Source of the DNA: Trogon surrucura
Taxonomy: Eukaryota; Chordata; Aves; Trogoniformes; Trogonidae
Length of the DNA: 64,000 nucleotides
Reading direction: 5' to 3'
Assembly: GCA_020746105.1 (NCBI GenBank)
Contig: CM036619.1
Coordinates: forward strand, 12,624,238 to 12,688,237
The translations under genes and the position numbers were made by a program. Shown piece after piece: positions 13,073-24,475 of this stretch. The notes beneath the pieces are model-generated. The model worked only from the letters and a program-made list of their open reading frames with translations. It was not told the origin of the DNA and did no database searches. The first letter of the stretch is position 1, and every line of letters begins with the position of its first letter.

Positions 13073-16000
13073 CTAAAAACAGATGGAAATCGTTTAGTTT
13101 GCAGCAGAAATTCAACAACAGACGTCAACCTAACTGCTTTGGAGCTACGTTTATTTAATGGATCACTTCCCAATTAGTCACTCTTAACTTTGCATTAGCA
13201 AAGGTGCCCTTTTCAGAGGACAAGAGGACAACTTAATCTCTGCATTCAGTACATCTGTGCACTGCAGCTGTGATGCAAAGCCAATGCAAGCATTAAGTCA
13301 CAATTCCTGTTGAGTTCATGTGCAGTTTCAGACTAGAGCTGTGACAACTTCCAGCCTTTCAGCTTTAGTCTTGAAATCTAAAGGTTGACAAGTTCTAAAA
13401 GCAGAAAAGAATTACCAGATATAGCATCAACTTCATAGACAAAGTTAATAAGGAGTAAGTAAGTAAAATTTACTAAGTCCCTTAATTAACGTGAGCAAAG
13501 CACTCAACTATACATCCAAGATGGAGTATTAAAGGTAACAGTCACCAAAACAGTTTAGCTAAACCCTTTAATAGGAAAACAGTGAAGAATTGCTGTAGTT
13601 TACTGGGGAGAACGCAGAAGGCACTCTTGTTCCAATTCTCCTGAGTTTGCTTTCATTTCTGTAAGGCATCCTGAAACAAAAGTCTCACAGAGACGACCTT
13701 CTGCAGTATAAAGCTTTTGCACACAGAATTCAAAACTGCACCAATTGCCTCTTTGCCAATCCAAACCTGCGTCTTATTTGCCAGGAGACAGATCTTCAAA
13801 TTCCTGTTTGCTCACCCTTCCCTCACACTGTCCATGAGCACATCTTGACCATGACTGCTCCTTCCTCTGAGAAATCCTATCACGGCACCTCTAGTACCAC
13901 AGCATTACATTTCTGACCTTGCAGTAAACTCCTTCTGTAGTGTAGCTTATGGATTTCATCACTACGTACAACATAGGTAATGGTCCTGCCCTGACAGATG
14001 TTAAATTAAACGGCACATATCACTAGATTCACTTCCTTAAGCCTTTTTTTCCTTCAGGAAACACACTGCCTTTGTTTTGGGCTTCTCAATCGGCTTCCAG
14101 TCTATGCAACTGCCTTCTCATCCAAACCAGTCTGGAGAGATTTTGATCTCTACAACTTATATTTGATAGTAAATTGCTTTCAGTCTCTGTACTAAAACTA
14201 ATGAAATCACAAGTAATCCTCTTTCAGCTGGAGGACAGCATCAGTCTTTCCTGACGATTGTATTTTAGATTGTTCCAAATCCTCCATAATCAAGTCTTTA
14301 AAATAATATTTTAAGCCACGGTATCTTGATCATGGGAATAAAAAAAAAAAAAAAAACTTTGTTAAGAACCAGCATTTGATTCCACTAGTAGTGTTGCAAG
14401 CTGCTTATATTAAGACACAAACCAAAAAAAACCACACAAAAAAAATCCAAACAAAAAAATGCCCAGCCTGGAAGTGAGATGGTCGATATGAGTCAATAGC
14501 AAAAGGCAACTACTAAAAAAAGTTATTAATGCACCTTAACAGAGAGTGGTCCTTGTGAGCAGCATTAGCTGATATAAAAACATTGTGCTTAACTAATCAT
14601 TAACCTAGTAACCTTGGGGTCTGAGGAAAAGCCTCAATCAGTTTTCCGAAAGTGCCTCATATCGTAGCTCAGTTCTTCCATGAAAAGCTGAATATCCCTT
14701 ACATACAGCACTTTTTAAAAAAGAAAAAATAAATACAGGCTTGACAATTTCACTGCCCTTTCATGCATACTCCCGTAAACACCTAAGGGGAAGCAAACAC
14801 CGCTGACAAGTTTGTACTCTTTGTCCTTTCTCACAAGTCACAGATAAGGCTCAAATGCCTGTTACAAGCTTATTATTTACATAACTCTGGTCCTTTGAGC
14901 CAAACGAGAGCCTGCACCATGCTATAGGTCACCCTAAAACACACTTCACATGCAAGACATCCCTAACAGTCCTACAACGAGACAATAGAAAAGTTGGACC
15001 TGCTGGTTCCTCTAAAGAGGGACTAAAAGTAAAGCATTCTTCTGCCAGCAATGGTGCAGAGAAGTCAAGACACCTCCAAAGGACTACAGGAGATAAATCT
15101 CAGAAGGAGAGGTGAGCACTCCTCTCCCCCCCTCTCCATTTTTGTCATTCAGCTGCCCACTTGCCACAAGCAGACTTCCCCCTGCCCTGCAAAGCGATCA
15201 CCAGATAAGTCTTTTTGCATTTTCCCTCTAACAGAAAATGCTGCAGCTCCTCCTTTGATATTATTTCTTTACATGCTGCTGCCAGTCTTTACTGTTCGTT
15301 TCTACGCCACTCCATCACCGGCTGTCTCCAGCATGGCCTCCAAACACAGCATTTGATCAAGCCAGGCGCATTTACTTCTAAAGTAATTTCTTGTGTTACA
15401 ATGAATCCTTCTCTCTCACTTTTTCCTTTAACTCCTGCAGTTTGTCAGGATGTTTATAGTAGCACACGGCCTAGGATTCGACTTCCAGTCAGTTGCAGGG
15501 TTTAATTACCTTTACACGCAAGTATTTTAATCATGTGGAATTGCCAGTTTTTTAAGCCCCAGTCATTCTGCCCGCTTCCACATCTTTCTATGCACTATGC
15601 TATTTATAGCAACCCTCTCAGAAACCGGTGTCCTCACAGAGGAGGGCCTGCTGCTGTCTGAAGTAACAGTTTCACACTCCTGAGGGTGGAGGTTCTGCTG
15701 GAACCCTGACACTTAAACAACCATGCAAACATATGAAAGGTAAACATCATGCTGGAGACAAAACAGAGCTATTAAAAAAAAAAAGATTAAACTGCACTCC
15801 AGTTGCAGCACTTGGTTCCGTGCTGTGTATTCCTCTATGCACTTGAGTAGAAAATACGTGATAGAAGAATCAGATCCCAAGAATCCTTCGGTACAACTTC
15901 TTACAAATTATAGAGATCTCTACTAGCACTCCTGAAGAACTGTACTTGCAGAACACTTCAGAACTGTTCACCATCACCCCTGAAAGCTATCAAATCTCTC

Positions 16001-17967
16001 CAGAGCTACAGCCTTTGTATCTAGAGGACAAGTTGTGCATTTATCCTGTGCTAAACAGTATTGTGCTACAGGAAAAAATTGGATCAGTCTTTCAAAGCCT
16101 GCAAATGGTAACTAAAAGGGCAACTTCCTCACTATTTAAATACAGAATGATCCAAAAGAAATATTTCAGTTTATCCTAACAACAGTGGAAACCCAAGCCT
16201 GTAATCCTTAAAATTCAGATAAGGAAAAAGTAGAGTCGTTTGAACCGCATGGAAGGTCTTTAACATCATCTTTAAATGGTTACAGTTTATTTTTCTTTAA
16301 CTCTGAAAAGCTAAAAACCACAGACCACTTGTCTCAAAGTACAAGATAAGTCTCTTGGCAGAAACTGTTCCCAAAGCTCTTTTGCAGGAGACAGAGGAGG
16401 GATTACCCACTTCTTCCCCAAAACCCTTCCAGAAAAGTGATCATATAAATACATTCCTGAAAAGTGCCTTAATCTGTTAATCCCACATTTAACAAATAAC
16501 ACATCCACTATTCTATTTATTCACATAAATGTGGGATTAATTTCAAGGCACTTCCTACAGCATCTGGATCATACAACAAAAGACTCCTGAAATTATGTTG
16601 GTCAGACGCAGCATGTAATTTTATTTTTTTTTAAAGGAATACCAGTGGGAAGCACTCTCAGCAATTCCAGAAGTGTGGAACGACGGGGGCAAGAAAATGG
16701 GAAGGAGAACCCCTCTTCCCTGTCCCAGGCTTGTGGGTACCTTGCTTCTCATACAAGCAGCAACTTCCCCAGGCACCTTTTACCAAAGCAGCAGCCCACA
16801 TAAAGTATCTGCTGTTTGATTACTTTCTCCCTTTGCTCTCCCCTTACCTGCTGTCTTGCAATAGGTTATCTTTTACTTTTTCCCCTCTGCTCCTCAACTT
16901 TTGCAGCATCGTCACCACTATGTTTCTGTGTGCTTTGCCTTTTAACCTCTCAGCTTCCTACTCCAGCAGGCACACCACCTATTTCCTTCCTGTTTTTTTT
17001 CTACTATAAGCATCAAACAAAACACAAAATCAACACATCAGGCCTGTAAAAAGCTCTCACTGTATTTTAGTTTCTCCTTTCCTTCCTGCCTCACAATTCC
17101 CAGCTCCAAGATGTAACACATGATGCAGCATGCCCTGTACACTGGTTCACAAAGCAGGGCCCCAACCTAGCTGAGGCTACGCACGAATCCAAAATTACTG
17201 GTAACACTGAAGACAGTATCACCTAGTTACACCAGTGATTTTCAGCCTTCTTCCCAGGAAAGAAAAAAAACAAACACCAAACCTTAAAAATAACGACCAA
17301 CAAGTTTCAAGAGACCTCTTTCATTTGGGAACCAAACTCCTGCCATTTCTGAACTGCTGTTCCTGAAATAAGGATTAAGCAGCGCATTTCACTTAGACAT
17401 TACACCATCCTAAGTACTTTAAAAGAAAATACAGATTATTAAAAATCTATAGCCACACGTTTTCCGCCGAGGAAGCCGCCGAGGGAAGCGGGGAGCGGGG
17501 GCTGCTGTCAGCCCCGAGTCCCCGCCGCGCACATGGCGAGCGGCGCCCGCCCGGCCGCCGCCAGGCCCGGGCTCGGCTCTGCCGCCCCAGGGAGGCGGGA
17601 GGCGGCGGAGGGAGCCGGCCCCGGGCCGGGGGAGCGGGCAGGGAGCAGGGACAGGCGCTGCGGGAGGAGGGCAAGGAGGTGACCTATGATCTACGCCGAG
17701 CTGGAAGGCGGAAAGGAGCCGTCAGGAAGGGGTCAGGGCAGGGGAAGGAGCGGGGAGAGAGGCCGCGGGGCAGCCGGGCGGTGCGGCCTGAAGGGCCAAG
17801 AGTGAAAAAGCGGCGGCCCTGCGCGGGGCCCGGGGGCGGCGGCAGCGAGCAGGGCCGCGGGGCCCGGCCCGGTCCCCTCCCCTCCCCCAGCGGCCGGGCG
17901 GTGGCGAAGGCCGGAGCTGCGCGGCGGGCGGGGAAGGGCGGCGGGGCGGGAGGGGAAGGTCTCTCAC
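13073..17967 (-). other. RNF139: RNF139 intron 1
   Basis: The donor is ctgg|gtgaga at 17967 and the acceptor is tttttag ending at 13073. The intron is AT-rich and contains no repeat I can name apart from homopolymer A runs (16 A at about 14341). The short ORFs inside it show no domain. Confidence 0.9.
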
Positions 17968-18148
17968 CCAGCAGCCGCAGCAGCACGCCGAGGAGCGCGG
18001 CGCTCAGGGAACCCCCCGGCAGCGGGGACGAGTTGAAGATGGCGTCGATGAGGAACAGGCTGGGCACCCGCAGCGCGACCTCCAGCCCGGCCCGCAGCCG
18101 CGGGCCCAGCCGCAGCCACGGGAGCTGCGGAGGGCCCGGGGTCGCCAT
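17968..18148 (-). CDS. RNF139: RNF139 exon 1: N-terminus and first membrane segment
   Basis: The exon encodes residues 1-60 plus the first base of Gly61. The start ATG at 18148 has G at -3 and G at +4, a good Kozak context. The segment LEVALRVPSLFLIDAIFNS aligns with the human N-terminus (LEVALRVPCLYIIDAIFNS), and LLRLLG then joins VFVSS of exon 2 exactly as in human. The middle (SSPLPGGSLSAALLG) is Ala/Gly/Leu-rich and differs more, as is common for GC-rich avian first exons. The spliced protein is 665 residues, one more than human. The exon sits in a CpG island. Confidence 0.96.
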
Positions 18149-18531
18149 ACCCTTGCGAGGCGGAGGGAGGAGAGCAGGCAGCCCCGCATCTCAAAAAGCG
18201 ACGGTGCACGGGGGGGTGGGGACGGGGGCGGGCGGCCCGCGGGCTCGCTACCGCCCCGCGCCCGCCGGCCGGGCCCCCCGCGGCGCCGCCGCCGCCTCCA
18301 TGTTCCTCTGCGTTCCCCGGGCAGCGCCAGCCCCAGACCCAGCCGGGCGGCGGGGCGGGGCCGCGCGGGCGTCGCAGTGCGCGGCCCCGCCCCCCGCTCC
18401 CAACGGCCGCCGGAGGGGGGTGCGCAGAGCGGGGAGCGCGGCCCGCGCGCCGCCGCCAGGCCCCGCTGAGCGCCTGGGCCTCGCCCACCGGCGCGGCCAG
18501 GAGGGGGTCCGGCCGCCGGCAGGGGCTCCTT

Positions 18532-18613
18532 GGCCGGGGCCGGGGCCGGGGCCGGGGCCGGGGCCGGGGCCGGGGCCGGGGCCGGGGCCGGGGCCGGGCC
18601 CCCCCCCCCCCCC
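18532..18613. repeat. (GGGGCC)10 hexanucleotide tract plus C15 run
   Basis: Ten perfect GGGGCC units lie at 18536-18595, flanked by a GGCC before and a GGGCC after. They run into fifteen consecutive C at 18599-18613. The tract is about 390 bases upstream of the RNF139 ATG, and in the gene's sense direction it reads GGCCCC. G4C2 repeats form G-quadruplexes and are length-unstable in other genomes. Confidence 0.97.
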
Positions 18614-19111
18614 ACACCCCCCGCAGAGCTGTGGGCGAGCCCGGCTTCGGAGGCGGGGGCCGCGTGAGGGACGCCCCGCCCCGCCCCACCCTGGGGAGCG
18701 CGGCGGCGGAGCCGGAGGGGTTCAGCGGCCGGTCTGCGGTAGCAAAAAAAAAAAAAAATAATAAAAAAAGCGCCGCCTGCAGTTATGCGAAAGATAAACA
18801 CGGAGCCATCCCTCACGTTCTAAAAGCACCGCTTGGTCACAAAGAATCCTTTTCTGATAATTTGAAAACAAGAGCTGTCCCGGCCGGGCCCAGCGCGGCG
18901 GGAGGGGCCAGGTGAGGGCCGGGCCCCGCGGCCTGGCCGGGGCGAGCGCTTCACCGCGAGGAACCAACGAGCTTTTCACGAGGGCAGCGTCACGCAGCAG
19001 TTCCTGGTCTCTCGTGCGTGACGCAAAAGCCGCGTCCTGCGCGGTGCCGGCCCGCAGAGCGGGGTCGGGTGGGAAAAGGCGTTTTTCCTGTTCCGGCTCC
19101 CTCCCTCCCAC

Positions 19112-22100
19112 TCTTCCCGGGAGCCCCGCGCACAGGGACTGCTGGAAACTTAAGATTTATGTTTTTGAAACGATTTTAAGGATTAAAACGTACATTCACT
19201 GTAAATGTGCAGTCGATGTTGGTCCATCTGAGACGGGCACTTCCCACCCCACCGCTGGTGCAAATTAAAAGCGGAAAATAAATTCAGGCCGCAGCTGAGA
19301 CCCGCCGGCACCGCCCGCCGGCATCGGCCGCGCTGGGGTCTCCGCCCTCCCGCTGCACCCGCCGCAGCGCGGCCCTCTCGTGGGCCCGGCTGGCTCCTGG
19401 CTCAAGCCCGTGGAAGCCTGTCTTTTGTTTTCAGGGGATTTTGAATGGGCAACAACAGTATTGCATAGGAACTTCCCTGAGCAATGCCCCAGGCTCACAA
19501 AGCCAGAAATGTTGCCGGATTGCTAAAGGATTGTGTTACAAAATCCACGGACGTGGACAAAGTGCGTGCTTTAATCACATGCTGAAAGCCGTAACTCTGA
19601 CCTAGTAAGTGTCCCCGTGCCAAATAACAGAGGTTAGAGTTTAATATGTCAAAAGTATTTTTTTTTTTGGCTCAGGTTTGAGGTGGATGAATCACAGGGA
19701 TTCAAACTTGCCTGAATATTTTTACTCCTCGACTAAGTATTAAGCTGCTGAATACAAATAAAAGTATTTGATTTGAAATGAAAAGCAATGTAAATCAAGC
19801 AGAGCTGGCTCCTTGATAGTTCTCAGTGATCCACATGAAAATATTTGTTTATACGAGGTGTAATTTCAAGAAATGAACAGTTTGAAACACTATTTATGGA
19901 AATGAAATTCGCTGCCCTCCCAAGGCCCTTCCAACCAAATTTAATATTCCCAGCAGTGAAGAGGATTTTAAATCTATTTTTGCAATACGGGCTTCACTAT
20001 CAGAAGCAGTGCTGTAGTACATTTTTATATTGCTTTAAGGACATGTGGATTAAATGCAATCCATTTAATGGATTTTCAGGTTTAAATACGTCCATTTACA
20101 GACATATTTTACAGATGTTATTTCAGCATGTAAGTACAGTCATGGATATCTGCAAATTATTTCATGCATAAACAGTTCCGGGCTGCAAATATTCCAGAAA
20201 CTCTAGTCTTAGTAAAGCATATCAGATCAAATTCATACATTTTTTTACGCATGTTCTTCAGAAAACTTGTTGCAGTGCCCAAGACTCCTACTTCTCATTT
20301 ACACTCAGTTAAAAAAAAAAGTGAACTTGATTATTGTTCCTACAATATGTAGGAAGATGACACCTACTGGGTATTTTTAATTTTGCAATTTGCACTGCAT
20401 AGTTTCCTATGCAGAACCATAGGCCTAATTCAATTACGTTACCCAGGCATGACTCTACTGAATTCAGTTTCAGTTATATATACAGATTCAGGGAAATTTG
20501 TCACATTATTCCTAGGGTTAAATGCAGTCTCAGCTTCTTTGTAAATTTGGGAGTTAAATACTATTCTAAGTAAATTAATACTATACCAAAAAGTTTTCTT
20601 AGTTGGGGACTTCTGCCATTTCTTGTTCATAAACGAATTAAGCAGAAAGCTCCTTTATTTATTGGTGTAGAATAATTGCTCAGGGCAAATAGTCCTGAAC
20701 TCCAAGGTGAAGGTTGTTCCCTGGGCACACTGTGGCAGCGGGTACCTGACTTGGTAAATGTGCCAAGTGTCAAGCCTGCGCCCCATGACAGGGCGGCGCA
20801 CAAGAACGTGCCCTAGGGAGCTGTTTCATAATAAATAAGAACTTAACACTCAAAAATGCTTTCCAAATAGTTAAATACGCCTCCAGTATGAGGCTGTGAA
20901 TCAGAAACTGGCAGATCAGTTTATTTCAAGAACAAATAGAAGTTAGGGGGATTCCTTGATGCTCCATATGGCAAGTGGCAGAAGGTTGGGGCTTTACTCT
21001 CAGTTATGTAAAAATTATTTTTGGTTCTTTTTTTGACTTCCCAGAGTGGTCAGAAATAATGCATTTTTTTCAAAAGCTAGTAGCATGTTTCAGTTGGAGA
21101 TTTTTAGAACTAGCAGGACTACAGAAATACAAATTATCAAGTGCAGTGTCTGATGGTTTCTTTGAACTACAGCTGTGTAGGTAGCATGCGCTGAAATAAC
21201 TGGACATAAAGCCATCTTTATTGTCTCATGGAATGGCAGAACTGCATATTTCCTTCACCAGTCTGACGAGGCTATGTTTAAGGTCTGTGCCCATGTAGGA
21301 TGGCCACATCTAAAATCCCTTTTTGACAAAACAACTTCTGTGGTTTTAAAACTGTTTCTTTTGCTCAAGTGTTCTCATGGGCCCTTGAAGCCAAAGGTTT
21401 TGGTGGACTGACACCAGTACTTACATCAGACCATACATGGTCTTGCAAAAAGCACATTTTTAGAAGTGAAAAGAATAAAAATGCAATGAAGGTTTTAAGA
21501 GTACCAAATTTTGGGTTGTTTTGGTTTTTTTCTGACTACAAGATCCTGAAAAGTTTTAAATAAACGTGATATCTTTGCCTTGAAATACCACGTGTCAACT
21601 TAGCCTGATACAATAACAATACATTTTGTAAGCATAAAACAGTCAGCTCCTAAGAAAAACAGTGCAAAATGTGTCCATCAAAAATTCTTTTTAGTTTGCA
21701 GTGAATGTAGCAAACTGTTAGCTGTTTTCACATTTCTCCTCAGATACCTTTTGTGGTGAATTACCCCATATAATTTTGCATTCTTTATATAAGAAGAAAG
21801 CTCTGTTCGGTATATCTTTCATTTTGCCATAACAGCTTTTTCATTGCAATCAGTAAGGACGCCTACATTTTGGACTGAAACAAAACCCAACAGTCATGAA
21901 AGGAACCTAAAGGCGATTTTCTTATCCTCGGATGATATTCTAGCATAAAGGAGACTAGTCTGCATTTTTTAAAAAGCCAAATATTAATGTTTCATTACTG
22001 TTGGCTTTGGCGGATTCAGGATGTGGGTGACACCCAGCTGTGCCGTGGTGAAGCAGCTCATTACCTCCCGCGGGGACAGCTTGTGTCAGCAGTTCTGCCA

Positions 22101-23423
22101 GCCCAACGCCGTGTTTGTGGCTTTGTCAGTCTGCGCGCGGCTAATGAGAACGAGCCGCAGCTAATGCGCAGAGATCCGTGGACTTGCCTACGTCTCACTT
22201 GTTCAGCAGTTCGGTACGGATGGACTTGCGGCTGTGGCACTTCCAGTGCGGTACTTGGCAAATATTTAAAGACTAACATATTACTACCTACAGTTCAATG
22301 GAAATATATCTTCTTGTAAGATTATAATTAAAGACATCAGTAGTCTTTACCCAAGAGTAGTTTATATCCGTGTCATCTTCTAAAGAGAAAAAGAACAAAT
22401 CAAGATAATATTTGAAAAGCAAAGGTGAAACCTGTAAATATTCTTTTTGATATAGGGACTTTTTCAATGTATTAAGAATTTCCCTATGAAAATGAACATG
22501 TTTAAGATTAGTTGTTTTATTAAGTTTGGTTTTTATTCCTTCTGTACAACTAAATGCCACGGGGTTACATCGCATTTCTTAAAATAAGAATGCAGAAAGC
22601 AATTTACTTGCAATAAACATTTGACAAAACAAATTGTAATAACTTGTGTATGTGAAAGATCGGTTTTGATTTCACATCTGTGTGAAGTGACAACGTTTGT
22701 AACATATGAGTGCTCATTCTGTTTCCCTCAGTGGAGGAGGGTGGTTTTATGTTTGTTATTTTAAGAGAATGCCCACTTGGAACATTCAAAATGCCTGGAA
22801 GAGTTCTCTGTCTTGACAGAGCAAAGCACACACTGGAAAGTCAAAACATGGAGATGAGCTTTGGTGGGAGACAAGACTCACATACAAGTGCATCATCTGC
22901 ATCTCTTAGTTCTGTAATTTTCCCCATATTTCTTCACTGAGAAATGGTCTCACTCTTTAAAGTAAAGAGCTGGTCGTGAAGAAATGGGTTAGACCTTGCT
23001 GTTTATGGCCCTACGATTTTCTATAAAACTGTGCAGAGAAAGAGCCTTTGGGTTTTGCATCCTGGGAAAAAAAAGCATTTTAAGAGAACAAACTATATGA
23101 ACAGTTGCTCACTGACATACTTACCTCATTTCCTAACTATGACCAGCAATCTTAGCAAGGAGAAAAGACAAGAAAGGGACAAGGGATGTATCTAAGGACT
23201 GCAACACCCTTCCTGCCGTCTCTCTGGCGGCAGGAGAGCTGTGCCGCCTGCCACTGGCCTGTCCCTGCGAGGAGGGCAGACGTGGACAACACCGTTTGGT
23301 CACCAGCCAGAGCTCTGCTGCCCAGCTCCTGCCCAAGGTGCCGTGCTCAGAGCAGTGCGTGCTCCTGGCTTCCCTGGCACCAGTTCCGCTCCGTGCTGGG
23401 GCCTTTGGGCAGCACATCGCTTG
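19112..23423. other. Intergenic sequence, no gene recognised
   Basis: After a last GC-rich shoulder (to about 19.42 kb) the sequence is AT-rich and unique-looking. A compact CpG-rich patch at 22005-22265 stands out from its surroundings. The ORFs here are short and carry no domain. Confidence 0.6.
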
Positions 23424-24050
23424 AATTGTTGAGGCTGGAAAGAATTGTTGAGGCTGGAAAACACTTGTGAGATCATCAAGTCCAGCCTATGACTCAACAC
23501 CATCACATCGACTAGACCACTGCACTAAGTCACACATCCAGCCTCTCCTTAAACACCTCCAGGGACGGTGACTCCACCCCTTCCCTGGGCAGTGCATCCC
23601 AGTGCCTGAGCACCCTCTCCGTGAGGAAGGGCTTCCTCAGATCCAACCTAAACCTCTCCTGATGCAGTTTCAGGCTGTGCCCTCTCATCCTGTCACTGGT
23701 TGCCCAGGAGAAGAGCCCGACCCCCACCTTACTGCAACCTCCCTTCAGGCAGTTGTAGAGAGTGAGAAGGTCCCCCCCTGAGTCTCCTCTTCTCCAGGCT
23801 AAACACTCCCAGCTCCCTCAGCCTCTCCTCACAGGACTTTCCCTCCAGTCCCTTCCCCAGCCTCGTTGCTCTCCTCTGGACCCGCTCCAGCCCCTCAGTG
23901 TCTTTCTTGCAGTGAGGGGCCCAGAGCTGCACACAGGGCTTGAGGGGAGGCCTCACCAGTGCTGAGCACAGGGGCAGAATCACATCCCTGCTCCTGCTGG
24001 CCACACTCTTCCTGATACAAGCCAGGACTGCGCCTCCCTGATCCTTCACC
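23424..24050 (-). repeat. CR1 LINE 3' fragment, older subfamily
   Basis: On the minus strand this contains the C-terminal part of CR1 ORF2 (fragments such as [21 protein letters not shown]) and the CR1 3' end. The frame is broken several times. At the 3' end the phrase ATTGTTGAGGCTGGAAA is present twice in tandem (about 23424-23460). It is a dead 5'-truncated copy, clearly diverged from the copies at 26.7 and 43.4 kb. Confidence 0.92.
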
Positions 24051-24393
24051 TACACTGGATTTGCTGTTTTGTTTTCCAAGCTCTACATGGAGAAATGTCT
24101 TTCGTAATTTGCCACACACACGTTGTGGCTTGTGTTGCGGAGATCTGCTTTCTTTTCCGGAGCTGCAAACTATGTATTCCAGACCTGATTTAAAGACTTA
24201 GCGAAGCATCAAAAAGAAGGAGTGAATAAAGATATTTTCTTTTATTATTGCCAAGTATGCCTTTTTCTCGTGCCATGATTTTTGACTGTTTGGGTGCATC
24301 TTGCATGGGACAGGCAATGTTATGTCCTTGCCTGCTGGGTATCACCGCTCTCCTAACAGTTTTCCCAGCCCCCTCCCCCGATTCTGTTATTAA

Positions 24394-24475
24394 TCGTAGA
24401 ATCACAGGTTGGAGAAGACCTCTAAGATCATCAAGGTCAACCGTCAACTCAATACTGCCATGACTACTAAACTAT
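24394..24475 (-). repeat. Short CR1 3' remnant
   Basis: The string TAGAATCACAGGTTGGAGAAG followed by 'AAGATCATCAAGGTCAACC' is a degraded CR1 3' UTR read on the minus strand. No coding part remains. Confidence 0.8.

Larger units (their letters stand above)
17450..18760. promoter_or_regulatory. RNF139: CpG island promoter of RNF139
   Basis: Dense CpG and GC sequence spans RNF139 exon 1 and about 600 bases upstream of its ATG. No TATA box is evident, which fits a broad CpG-island promoter. The long open frames here on both strands, such as 17679-18761 plus, are composition artefacts. Smaller GC-rich shoulders follow at about 18.88-19.11 and 19.28-19.42 kb. The transcription start itself cannot be seen. 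Confidence 0.8.

Noticed and set aside
13073-13118. Apparent N-terminal extension of the RNF139 exon 2 frame
   Set aside because: The AG acceptor at 13074-13073 and the exact join to exon 1 show these bases are intron.
17679-18761. 360-codon plus-strand frame across the RNF139 CpG island
   Set aside because: Low-complexity Gly/Pro/Arg/Ala product, including translated GGGGCC repeats, and open frames exist on both strands. This is an effect of GC content. The conserved frame here is RNF139 exon 1 on the minus strand.
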